From Bacillota bacterium (GTDB taxonomy: Bacteria; Bacillota; Clostridia; Lachnospirales; Lachnospiraceae), in the NCBI GenBank assembly GCA_023443225.1, contig JAEZVF010000024.1:32414-96413 (forward strand): a stretch of DNA of 64,000 nucleotides. The letters run 5' to 3'. Position numbers and translations under genes: made by a program. Shown here piece by piece: positions 44,680 through 52,921 of the stretch; the stretch's first letter is position 1, and the number at the start of each line of letters is the position of its first letter. The notes below the pieces were generated by a model that had not been told where the DNA came from, ran no database searches, and was given only the letters and a program-made list of their open reading frames with translations.

Positions 44680-46005
44680 TTAAAATAAAGTAACTCCATC
44701 CTTTGTAACGATTCCATAGATTGTTTTTACTGAGGACGGTCTTTTTGCTGCAATGGTAATTGCACTAAGGTATCTAATTTTAGCTGCCTGTACTTTTTCT
44801 TTATCATTTCCATACAATATGGCAAGCACGGTTCCTTTTTCTACCTTATCTCCGAGTTTCTTTAAGATTCGAATACCTACGGTGAGATCTATCACGCTAT
44901 CTTTTGTCTCTCTACCACCTCCTAGTACTAAAGAGGTCATACCAATCTCATCTGTAATTATGTTCGTGATATAACCTTCATAATCAGAAAGAACCTCTTC
45001 CTCAATAGAAGCTTTTGGAAATAATTCAGTATTATATACTGCTTTATCATCTCCACCCTGTACTCGAACAAATTCAGCAAGTTTATTTAAGGCTGCGCCA
45101 TTTGTAATTGTCTGGAGCATTAACTTTTTACCTTCTTCAAAAGACCCTACTTTCTTCGTACCTAAAAGCATGTAACTTCCAAGCGTTACACTTACATTCA
45201 GCAGGTCCTCCGGTCCATTTCCTTGTAACGTTTGGATTGCTTCAATCACTTCGATCGAATTGCCTACGGTTCTACCAAGGGGTTGATTCATATCGGTTAT
45301 TACAGCATATGTCTCTCTGCCAACACCTGTCCCAATCTCAACCATTGCTTTCGCAAGCGCAATAGAATCTTCCAAGGTTTTCATAAAAGCACCGCTACCA
45401 GTTTTTACATCCAAAACAATAACATCGGAACCAGATGCTATTTTCTTACTCATAATGCTGCTGGCTATTAGGGAAATATTATCAACGGTGGCTGTTACAT
45501 CCCTCAAGGCATAGATCTTTTTATCTGCTGGGGCAAGATTTGCAGTTTGTCCTACAATTGCTAACTTCATGCGATTTACATTTTCAAAAAATTGCTCTGT
45601 GCTGATGGAAGTAGAAAATCCATCAAAGCTTTCTAATTTATCAATCGTACCACCGGTATGTCCTAACCCTCTGCCGGACATCTTAGCAACTGGCACTCCA
45701 AGTGATGCAACCATTGGGCTAAGAATTAGAGACGTTTTATCACCCACACCACCAGTGCTGTGCTTATCAGCCTTAATCCCTTCAATTGCTGATAAGTCAA
45801 GCATATCACCGCTATTTGCCATAGCTAATGTCAATGCTATCGTTTCTTCTTTATTCATCCCCCTGATACAAACAGCCATAAGAAATGCCGACATTTGATA
45901 ATCTGGTATTTCTCCTTCCGTAAACCCCTTAACAATATAACTTATTTCTTCGGAAGATAATATTTTTCCGTTCTTCTTTTTTGTAATCAAATCATACATA
46001 CGCAT
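44680..46005 (-). CDS. pdp: Pyrimidine-nucleoside phosphorylase
   Basis: A 441-residue class II nucleoside phosphorylase that splits uridine, thymidine and deoxyuridine to base and (deoxy)ribose-1-phosphate. It begins MRMYDLITKKKNGKILSSEE and carries KADKHSTGGVGDKTSLIL (phosphate and nucleoside binding) and SGRGLGHTGGTIDKLESF. The ATG at 46005 follows AGGAGG by 8 bases. The in-frame GTG 9 bases earlier overlaps that site. It may be co-transcribed with the DUF1653 gene. Confidence 0.95.
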   Translation of the reverse strand: MRMYDLITKKKNGKILSSEEISYIVKGFTEGEIPDYQMSAFLMAVCIRGMNKEETIALTLAMANSGDMLDLSAIEGIKADKHSTGGVGDKTSLILSPMVASLGVPVAKMSGRGLGHTGGTIDKLESFDGFSTSISTEQFFENVNRMKLAIVGQTANLAPADKKIYALRDVTATVDNISLIASSIMSKKIASGSDVIVLDVKTGSGAFMKTLEDSIALAKAMVEIGTGVGRETYAVITDMNQPLGRTVGNSIEVIEAIQTLQGNGPEDLLNVSVTLGSYMLLGTKKVGSFEEGKKLMLQTITNGAALNKLAEFVRVQGGDDKAVYNTELFPKASIEEEVLSDYEGYITNIITDEIGMTSLVLGGGRETKDSVIDLTVGIRILKKLGDKVEKGTVLAILYGNDKEKVQAAKIRYLSAITIAAKRPSSVKTIYGIVTKDGVTLF

Positions 46006-46142
46006 AAGTAACACCTCCTATATTATCCTAATTATATTGTTTTGGGATAAATTATTCAACTATATCTATTTAAGGAATTGATTTTTTTAATTAACAATGA
46101 ACAATGTTTTAAATCTTAAAAACGATAATTCTTTAAAATGAG

Positions 46143-46171
46143 TTGACTATGTTCTTTATTAAGTATAAAAT
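46143..46171 (+). promoter_or_regulatory. Promoter of the DAHP synthase gene
   Basis: TTGACT (46143-46148), 17-bp spacer, TAAAAT (46166-46171). The leader to the ATG at 46220 is about 40 bases. No T-box or leader peptide is visible. Confidence 0.6.
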
Positions 46172-46219
46172 GTAACAATATGTTTTCATTAATTTAACGA
46201 AAGTGAAGGTGACTATTGT

Positions 46220-47248
46220 ATGAGTTTTATTTTTGATAGAAAAGTTATCTCTCCAACCGAATTAGTTCGTGAATACCCTTTGCCAGAGAAAGATGCTTTA
46301 ATAAAAAAAGAACGGGATCGTCAGATTAAGGATGTTATTACTGGGGCATCCGATAAGTTTCTGGTTATTATTGGTCCGTGTTCAGCAGATAATGAAGATT
46401 CGGTCTGCGATTATATAAACCGACTTGCTAAGGTTCAAGAAAAGGTTAAGGATAAAATCATTATTATACCTCGTATTTACACCAATAAACCCAGGACTAC
46501 TGGAGAGGGGTATAAAGGAATTGTTCATCAGCCTGATCCAGAAAAAGAACCTGACTTGCAAGAAGGGTTGATTGCAATGCGTAAAATGCATTTACGTGCA
46601 ATTGCAGAAACCGGTCTGACCGCTGCAGATGAAATGCTTTATCCAGAAAACTGGCCTTATGTTGAAGATATTTTATCCTATGTAGCAGTTGGAGCACGTT
46701 CAGTGGAAGATCAACAACATCGTTTAACCATCAGTGGTATGGATTGTCCTGCTGGAATGAAGAATCCAACTAGTGGAGATTTCTCTGTTATGTTAAATTC
46801 CTGTGTTGCAGCTCAGAGGAGCCATACATTTCTTTATCGTTCCTATGAAGTACACACAACTGGGAATCCTTTGGCCCATGCCATATTAAGGGGTGCTGTT
46901 AATAAGCACGGCCAATGTATCACAAATTATCATTATGAAGATTTAGTTCGGCTTCTTGACATGTATAATCAACGTGATTTATTAAACCCTGCTGTAATTA
47001 TTGATTCCAATCATGCCAATTCAAATAAAATATACTCTGAACAACCAAGAATCGTAAGAGAGATACTCCATAGCCGATCTGTCAACCCAGACCTTAAAAA
47101 ATTAGTTAAGGGTTTTATGATTGAAAGCTATATTGAACCAGGTTGCCAAAGAGTAGATGAACATGTCTATGGCAAATCCATAACAGATCCTTGCTTAGGC
47201 TGGGAAGAATCTGAGAAATTAATTTATACTATAGCAGATCATCTTTAA
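46220..47248 (+). CDS. aroF: 3-deoxy-7-phosphoheptulonate synthase (type I alpha)
   Basis: A 342-residue enzyme joining phosphoenolpyruvate and erythrose-4-phosphate, the first step to aromatic amino acids. Family marks: VIIGPCSADNEDS-like VIIGPCS, RIYTNKPRTTGEGYKG, VGARSVEDQQHR, IDSNHANSNK and the SYIEPGCQ segment. The length matches the AroFGH (allosteric) group of enterobacterial type. The feedback specificity (Phe, Tyr or Trp) cannot be read. It is monocistronic, with its own promoter and terminator. Confidence 0.94.
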   Translation: MSFIFDRKVISPTELVREYPLPEKDALIKKERDRQIKDVITGASDKFLVIIGPCSADNEDSVCDYINRLAKVQEKVKDKIIIIPRIYTNKPRTTGEGYKGIVHQPDPEKEPDLQEGLIAMRKMHLRAIAETGLTAADEMLYPENWPYVEDILSYVAVGARSVEDQQHRLTISGMDCPAGMKNPTSGDFSVMLNSCVAAQRSHTFLYRSYEVHTTGNPLAHAILRGAVNKHGQCITNYHYEDLVRLLDMYNQRDLLNPAVIIDSNHANSNKIYSEQPRIVREILHSRSVNPDLKKLVKGFMIESYIEPGCQRVDEHVYGKSITDPCLGWEESEKLIYTIADHL

Positions 47249-47260
47249 AAATATAAAAAT

Positions 47261-47300
47261 AAAGCGGATACGAAACAACAATTTGGTTTCGTGTCCGTTT
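47261..47300. terminator. Bidirectional terminator between aroF and the XerD-like gene
   Basis: A stem of about 15 pairs with a one-base bulge and one G-U (47261-47276 with 47285-47300). It is A-rich before and T-rich after, and lies between converging genes. Confidence 0.8.
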
Positions 47301-47312
47301 ATTAGTACTCTT

Positions 47313-48197
47313 TTATGCTCTCGGATGTGTATTTTCATAGACATCTCGAATCTTCCCTTTTTTTGCTTGAAGATAAATCTGTGTACTTGTAACATCCGAA
47401 TAACCTAACAATTCTTGTACACTTCGAATATCAGCACCATTTTCCATCATGTGAACAGCAAATGAATGCCTTAATATCTGTGGGGTTATCTCATCTTCAA
47501 TACCGGCAGCTTTCCCATAGCTTTTGATGATCTTCCAAAAACCTTGACGACTCATGGGTTCTCCGGAAAGATTTGTAAAGCACACATTGGATTCCAATTT
47601 GCCTATCAGCTCTGACCTTACACTTTGAAAATATGCTTCCAAAGCCTGTTTTGCCTTATTGCCAAAAGGAATGATACGTTCTTTATAAGTATTATTGCAT
47701 CGTATGTATTTATTCTTAAGATTGATATCCTCATATTGAATGGATATCAGCTCTGACACTCGGAGTCCTGTTGCATAAAGCAATTCCAACATTGCCTTAT
47801 CACGGATGCCTTTCTTCGTCTCTTTATCCGGCTGTTCTAATAACCCATTTATTTGTTCCATACTTAAGGTATGTGGCAGTTTCTTTTCAACTTTTGGAGG
47901 TTTGATTCGCTCCGAAGGGTCATTCCGAAGTAATCCCTTTCGAATAAGATAAAACATGAGTGCTTTAATGGAGGCAATATTTCTTGATACAGTTGCAGGT
48001 GACATTCCTTCTCGCTCCAAAGTAAGGACATAGGAATTGATGCTTGTCTCACTTATTTTCTCAACATCAGTGATTCCCTGTTGATTAAGATGCTTCAGTA
48101 ATTTAGTCAAATCATTTCGATAGGACGATATGGTATTCTGAGATGCTTTTTTTATCTCAGACATATAGTTTAAGAATTCCTGCAGTACTATGTTCAT
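47313..48197 (-). CDS. XerD-like tyrosine recombinase with altered catalytic histidines
   Basis: A 294-residue site-specific recombinase of XerC/XerD length, with an N-terminal SAM-like domain (about 1-85) and a catalytic domain. Arg in ATGLRVSEL, the beta-hairpin Lys in YKERIIP, Arg243 and the nucleophile Tyr275 (TSTQIYLQ) are present. But the first box histidine is Gln240 (TPQILRHS, usually TPHxLRHS), and the second is Tyr266 (LLGYSD, usually GHSD). If functional it would resolve chromosome dimers at dif; the changes may reduce or modify activity. Its position next to spoIIM matches the B. subtilis ripX/xerD neighbourhood. Confidence 0.85.
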   Translation of the reverse strand: MNIVLQEFLNYMSEIKKASQNTISSYRNDLTKLLKHLNQQGITDVEKISETSINSYVLTLEREGMSPATVSRNIASIKALMFYLIRKGLLRNDPSERIKPPKVEKKLPHTLSMEQINGLLEQPDKETKKGIRDKAMLELLYATGLRVSELISIQYEDINLKNKYIRCNNTYKERIIPFGNKAKQALEAYFQSVRSELIGKLESNVCFTNLSGEPMSRQGFWKIIKSYGKAAGIEDEITPQILRHSFAVHMMENGADIRSVQELLGYSDVTSTQIYLQAKKGKIRDVYENTHPRA

Positions 48198-48293
48198 GAA
48201 ATCACATTCCCTTCATTTTACATCATAGGTTTATTATAATTTGTACTCTTACTAATTGCAAACCCTATTTGTAAAATTCTTTAAAAATTACGA

Positions 48294-48902
48294 TTAAAAA
48301 ACTTGTAATATCTTTTTCAAAAGAAAAGAACCTGGATATGTTTCTAGCAGTCCTCCTATCATCAATACTGCACCAAGGATTATAATCAATATCAACTGTT
48401 TCGCAATTCTTTCTACTTTCCCTCTTTTACTCAATTTAGAATCATAATACATGCTATGACACATCCAATAACCGCTTCTTAAACATAATAATGCAAGAGG
48501 TATATATATGAGGGAATGCGGGAAGGTGTAACCAACGATTAATAACAAACCTTTCAAATGGTATTTCATTAGAATAACACTTACAAAGAATCCTATCTGA
48601 AAACCTCCATAGCAAATAGAAGCCGCGATATAAGCTATTCCAAAAGCCGTTGCACTAAAAATCCAGAATAAGACAAAGATACGAAAATTCTTCCACATAA
48701 CATATTGAAGTAAAACAGAATGATCTATGGTCGTATTTTTAATAGTTTCAAAATAATCTTTGTTTAGGATATCTATTTGACTCCAATATAACCCTCGAAA
48801 TAGTTTGGCAAATAAAACACCCATCAGAATACCGATGAATGCTATTAACATTCCGAGTTTAACTTCTCCGAGTTTTCTTAAGTAGAGACGTATATGACTC
48901 AT
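48294..48902 (-). CDS. spoIIM: Stage II sporulation protein M
   Basis: A 202-residue membrane protein with about five membrane segments. It is the engulfasome subunit that tethers the SpoIID and SpoIIP peptidoglycan enzymes for forespore engulfment. GMLIAFIGILMGVLFAKL is the first membrane helix. The internal stretch KNFRIFVLFWIFSATAFG and a final IILGAVLMIGGLLETY match the family. I chose the ATG at 48902 because GGAGG precedes it by 7 bases, and the upstream frame adds 22 unconserved residues. Confidence 0.9.
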   Translation of the reverse strand: MSHIRLYLRKLGEVKLGMLIAFIGILMGVLFAKLFRGLYWSQIDILNKDYFETIKNTTIDHSVLLQYVMWKNFRIFVLFWIFSATAFGIAYIAASICYGGFQIGFFVSVILMKYHLKGLLLIVGYTFPHSLIYIPLALLCLRSGYWMCHSMYYDSKLSKRGKVERIAKQLILIIILGAVLMIGGLLETYPGSFLLKKILQVF

Positions 48903-48979
48903 AGGAATACCTCCGGTTCCATCTGCAATATGAATTCTTCTGTCAACACTAACATATGATTCTTTCATAAAAATAATGC

Positions 48980-48998
48980 CGGTATCAATTTGATACCG
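48980..48998 (-). terminator. Terminator of the Nudix gene
   Basis: Stem CGGTATC/GATACCG (48980-48986 with 48992-48998), followed on the minus strand by GCATTATTTTTATG. It is 32 bases beyond the Nudix stop. Confidence 0.7.
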
Positions 48999-49030
48999 AC
49001 ATTTTCAATATTACATATCTAGGTTGGGTG

Positions 49031-49564
49031 TCATAAGCCCATTTTAGTTTTATATGTTAGAATTGCTGAAATGGTCTTGGAGTCTTCTATAACACCATCC
49101 AAAATAAATTGCACCAACTGCTCTATCGTATACTTTTCAATTGTTACATATTCACCTTCGTCTAGGTTCTGCTTTGTAGCTACTAAATCATTCGCATAAT
49201 AAATTCCTATCTTTTCGTTGGAAAATGCAACTGTTGTATACAAATCGATCAGATGTTCCACCTTATCCGAATGATATCCCGTTTCTTCCTCTAGCTCTCT
49301 TGCCGCACAGGTTTTCATGTCTTCACCTGGATTAAGACCTCCTGCCGGAATTTCTAAGGTATATTTATCAATTGCACCTCGATACTGTCTTACCATAATA
49401 ATCTTTCCGTCTTTATCCACTGGAATAACGGCTGCAGCACCTTTATGATTGATAAAATCCCATTGTACAATCTTTTCATCCGGTAATTGCATCGTATCAA
49501 AATAAAAATCTATGATATTCCCTTTTTGCACGATATCTCTTTTAATTCTCTTAAATTCACTCAT
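49031..49564 (-). CDS. Nudix hydrolase (ADP-ribose pyrophosphatase type)
   Basis: A 177-residue hydrolase that cuts nucleoside diphosphates linked to another moiety. The Nudix box GGLNPGEDMKTCAARELEEE, followed by TGY, is complete. A preceding IMVRQYRGAIDKYTLEIPAG and the length match the ADP-ribose pyrophosphatase subgroup. GGAG precedes the ATG. It lies between proC and spoIIM, with a terminator after it. Confidence 0.93.
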   Translation of the reverse strand: MSEFKRIKRDIVQKGNIIDFYFDTMQLPDEKIVQWDFINHKGAAAVIPVDKDGKIIMVRQYRGAIDKYTLEIPAGGLNPGEDMKTCAARELEEETGYHSDKVEHLIDLYTTVAFSNEKIGIYYANDLVATKQNLDEGEYVTIEKYTIEQLVQFILDGVIEDSKTISAILTYKTKMGL

Positions 49565-49605
49565 ATGAAACTCCAGTCTTTTGTATTATCCGTAAGATTA
49601 TTTGA

Positions 49606-50406
49606 TTATTTTTGAAAAGAGCTTGCTTTTGCATAGCATGCGTCCGTTGCTTTCATCACAGCATTACGAAATCCATGTTCTTCCAGTGCAGAAACTGCCG
49701 CAATAGTTGTTCCACCTGGAGAACATACCTGGTCTTTTAACTTGCCTGGATGCTCTTTTGTTTCTAACACCATTTTTGCAGCACCTAGAACAGTTTGTGC
49801 TGCTAAACTGTATGCCTTATCTCTTGGAATACCATATTTCACCACGCTGTCCGCCAACGCTTCAATAAACAGATATACATAAGCTGGAGAGCTTCCATTT
49901 GCACATACTACTGCATTCATTAGACTTTCATCAAACACTTCATATTTGCCAAAAGAAGAAAATAAAGTATCAATTATCTTCTTTTCTTCCTCTGTAAAAG
50001 AATCTTTTGAATAACAAACACCGGACATGCCTTCCCCCACCATTGCAGGCGTGTTTGGCATTGCACGAACCACCCTTACAAAAGTACCCAATTCTTTTTT
50101 CACATCATCCGTAGTAATTCCAGGTGCAATGGATATTATAATATGATTGTCGTTTACATACTTCTTAATATCAAGTAATACATCGGAATAGAATTGTGGC
50201 TTTATCGCCAGAACAATATATTTGCTAGATGAAGCAACAAAACTATTATCGCCCACATAATTTAGTCCTGTTTCCTGTTTTACATACTCGCATCTTTCTG
50301 CACTTGCATCTGTATAAATTACCTGTTCTGTACCAAAAACTTTTACTGCTCCACGTAGCATGGGGTATCCCATATTACCTGCTCCTATGAATCCAACGAT
50401 AGCCAC
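49606..50406 (-). CDS. proC: Pyrroline-5-carboxylate reductase
   Basis: A 266-residue enzyme making proline from pyrroline-5-carboxylate. The NAD(P) motif is FIGAGNMGYPMLRG. VVRAMPNTPAMVGEGM and the DQVCSPGGTTIAAV signature are complete. The start codon is GTG, 8 bases after AGGAGG. The other proline genes (proB, proA) are in the operon at 57-60 kb, so the pathway is complete in this window but in two loci. Confidence 0.96.
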   Translation of the reverse strand: MAIVGFIGAGNMGYPMLRGAVKVFGTEQVIYTDASAERCEYVKQETGLNYVGDNSFVASSSKYIVLAIKPQFYSDVLLDIKKYVNDNHIIISIAPGITTDDVKKELGTFVRVVRAMPNTPAMVGEGMSGVCYSKDSFTEEEKKIIDTLFSSFGKYEVFDESLMNAVVCANGSSPAYVYLFIEALADSVVKYGIPRDKAYSLAAQTVLGAAKMVLETKEHPGKLKDQVCSPGGTTIAAVSALEEHGFRNAVMKATDACYAKASSFQK

Positions 50407-50471
50407 TTTTGTTTCCTCCTGTTATATGTTTTTTATTCATGAATAGTTTTTACTTTGAATAAATTACGAAA

Positions 50472-50501
50472 TGGAATAATTGCTCGGTGGCAATTATTCC
50501 A
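50472..50501 (-). terminator. Terminator of the aminotransferase gene
   Basis: Perfect 12-bp stem (50472-50483 with 50490-50501) around a 6-base loop, 18 bases beyond the stop at 50519. It lies between this gene and proC, which must then have its own promoter or be reached by read-through. Confidence 0.65.
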
Positions 50502-50518
50502 TTGGCAATAAACATATT

Positions 50519-51715
50519 CTATAACGAATTTACAAAGTTTTCAATACGATCCAACCCTTTTTTTATTTGGGTCATAGAAATTGCATAGGAAAGTCGGATA
50601 TGATCATCAAATCCAAAATCGCCGCATGGGACAACTGCTATCATAAAATCATTTAATAAAATTTCTGCAAGCTTATCTGCAGTCGCAATTTTACTGCCCT
50701 TATACTCTTTCTCAAGAACAGCGTTAACATCTACAAATAAATAGAAAGCTCCTTGTGGGGTAATTGCATCTACAAGCGGCATTGCTTTTATTCTATCTAC
50801 CATGTACTTTCTTCTCTCATCAAATTCTTTGTTCATGGCAACAACCGTATCCTGTGGTCCATTTAAAGCTTCAACCGCTGCTTTTTGTGCTATGGAATTC
50901 GGATTGGAGGTCTGATGACTTTGAACACTTCCCATTAATTTTGCAATTTCTACGGAAGAGCCTGTATAACCGATTCTCCATCCTGTCATTGCATAGCTTT
51001 TCGCTAATCCATTACAGGTTATTGTTCTTTTATAGATTTCATCGTTTAAAGAAGCTATACTTACATGTGCATCTTCCCCATATACTAAATTCTCATAGAT
51101 TTCATCCGAGACTACATAGATATCCTTTTCAACAATTACAGTAGCAATTGCTTCTAATTCTGCTTTTGTATAGATCATTCCGGTTGGATTACTTGGTGAA
51201 TTTAAGATGAATGCTTTTGTCTTATCGGTACATGCAGCTGCAATTTGTTCCGCTGTTACTTTGTAATTTTGGTCTTTGTTCGCCTTAATATATACAGGAA
51301 CACCATCCGATAACTTTACAATCTCAGGATAGCTCAACCAATAAGGTGCCGGTATTATAACTTCGTCTCCTGGATTTAGGATTGCTGCAAATATATTAGT
51401 TAAAGAATGCTTTCCGCCATTGCTGATTACAATCTGATTTGGTTTATATAGTAAATTGTTACATTCAGCAAATTTCTTACAGACAGCTTCCTTTAGCTCC
51501 AAAGTTCCTGAAGCAGGTGTATATTTTGTAAAACCATCATGAATTGCTTTAATAGCAACATCATTAATATTATCTGGAGTATTAAAATCTGGTTCTCCAG
51601 CCCCAAAACCAACAACATCCATACCCTGTGATTTCAATTCTTTTGCTCTTGCTGTAATCGCAAGCGTAGAGGAAGGCTTTACTGCTTGTGCCTTCTTTGA
51701 TAAAGTCAATGACAT
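50519..51715 (-). CDS. aspC: Pyridoxal-phosphate aminotransferase (aspartate aminotransferase type)
   Basis: A 398-residue class I aminotransferase. Characteristic blocks are GAGEPDFNTPDNI, SNGGKHSLTNIFAAIL, ILNSPSNPTGMIYTK and the PLP-lysine block NGLAKSYAMTGWRIGY. The N-terminal residues match the type Ib aspartate transaminases of Firmicutes. Substrate preference (aspartate versus aromatic) cannot be fixed from sequence. GGAGG precedes the ATG. Confidence 0.9.
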   Translation of the reverse strand: MSLTLSKKAQAVKPSSTLAITARAKELKSQGMDVVGFGAGEPDFNTPDNINDVAIKAIHDGFTKYTPASGTLELKEAVCKKFAECNNLLYKPNQIVISNGGKHSLTNIFAAILNPGDEVIIPAPYWLSYPEIVKLSDGVPVYIKANKDQNYKVTAEQIAAACTDKTKAFILNSPSNPTGMIYTKAELEAIATVIVEKDIYVVSDEIYENLVYGEDAHVSIASLNDEIYKRTITCNGLAKSYAMTGWRIGYTGSSVEIAKLMGSVQSHQTSNPNSIAQKAAVEALNGPQDTVVAMNKEFDERRKYMVDRIKAMPLVDAITPQGAFYLFVDVNAVLEKEYKGSKIATADKLAEILLNDFMIAVVPCGDFGFDDHIRLSYAISMTQIKKGLDRIENFVNSL

Positions 51716-52099
51716 AGTTTTCCTCCTTATTAAGCGTACCTTGGAATCCTTTACTCTGACACCTCATGATATTTACAGATTGGATAATCGTATACACTTA
51801 TACACAAATTCAATTTTTCCTTTACATTGTATAATATTACTCTATAGAATGCAAGAGAAATTTCAATTAATATGCTCCAATAGAACTTTAAACCTGCTTA
51901 TTCTAAGTAATAATTTATAAAAACAGAGTCAGTAACTACATTGTAGTTGCTAACTCTGCTTATGATGATTATCAAAAATCTTGTTCGTATATCATAGAAA
52001 TCAATAATTATTTTTTATTGTTCTTAGTGATACAAAAAAACCAAAGTATCACCAACTTTTTAGAATACTTGTATACATCGTATTTATGAATAACTATAT
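51716..52099. other. Intergenic region with hairpins
   Basis: This 384-base gap lies upstream of the aminotransferase gene and downstream of the pseudogene. It has a terminator at 51924-51958 and a short hairpin with GTGATAC/GTATCAC arms at 52027-52052. The aminotransferase promoter must also be here, but I could not choose one. No gene is evident. Confidence 0.5.
51924..51958 (-). terminator. Terminator downstream of the pseudogene
   Basis: A 17-base stem with one mismatch and one G-U pair is followed on the minus strand by a run of five T. It sits about 140 bases past the stop of the broken gene at 52100. Confidence 0.7.
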
Positions 52100-52860
52100 T
52101 TAGTATTCATACAGCGCTTCGGCAGATTGCCCCTTTAGCGCTTGCCGCACAACCGTTGTTTTTATCCTATGATAGCCATCCCGCCAGCCAATACTTGCCT
52201 CTGGATTACTTTCATTAGCCTCTAAACGATAATAAACCCAACCATCACATACTTCGATGTCATTAATCGTTAAATAATCTGCATCTTTTTCCAATTTCAA
52301 GAAGCTGTAATCTACTTTAGGTTTCAACGTAGTCATATGAGGAGAGGCCTTTAAATACATGTTGACACCACCATTGAACTCAAAACCAAGGTAGTATACA
52401 ACCCCATCCTTGATTGAAACAACCTCTATGCAAGGAATCTCTAAGTCATATTTTGATAGTTTACCAGATGCACAATCCAGTTGATATAACTGATAGGTAT
52501 TTGATTCATCCACAAGAGTACAGACAAGAATCCCTTTTTCTTCATCGATTCCTTCAATCCTTCCGGTACCAATATGTTTTTCATTTTTCCCATCTAAATC
52601 AATGGAATAAACACTTGATAAATAATCTTCTTCATATCTTTCAAGATACATTTTGTTATTATAAATAAATATATTACCATTACCAGTATCTCAAAACGCT
52701 ACTTTAGTGGTACCATCTTCTTTCAGGCATATCATATCTTTCTTAGAACCGGCAATGGATTCATTACCCACAAAAGTATGCCTAATATGTGATTTCTGTT
52801 CGACTAACCAGAGAATTACCCACGGACCTCCTTCACATTGCACCCATGCCGGGTGTACAA
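52100..52860 (-). pseudogene. Broken beta-propeller-like (DUF5050-type) protein gene
   Basis: One reading frame carries two open parts, 52100-52690 and 52694 upstream, separated by an in-frame TGA at 52691-52693. The joined protein would read on from KEDGTTKVAF to DTGNGNIFIYNNK, so the frame is kept. Repeats such as NIFIYNNKMYLERYEED and VSIKDGVVYYLGFEF look like TolB/DUF5050 beta-propeller blades. The N-terminal end runs into the RNase Y terminator without a signal peptide, so the 5' part is lost. A single-base sequencing error at the stop is an alternative, but the missing start argues for decay. Confidence 0.65.
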
Positions 52861-52862
52861 AA

Positions 52863-52903
52863 AGATGGCTGTAATCCAAATTATATCTTGGATTCAGCCA
52901 TCT
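52863..52903 (-). terminator. Terminator of the RNase Y gene
   Basis: A 16-bp stem (with one bulge) is followed on the minus strand by TTTTTG, 19 bases after the rny stop codon. Confidence 0.9.
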
Positions 52904-52921
52904 CAATTTTCTGTTTAATAA

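Noticed and set aside
52691..52906. A separate 71-residue gene before the RNase Y terminator
   Set aside because: Its ATG lies in the rny terminator stem and its frame continues across a TGA into the next part, so it belongs to the pseudogene.
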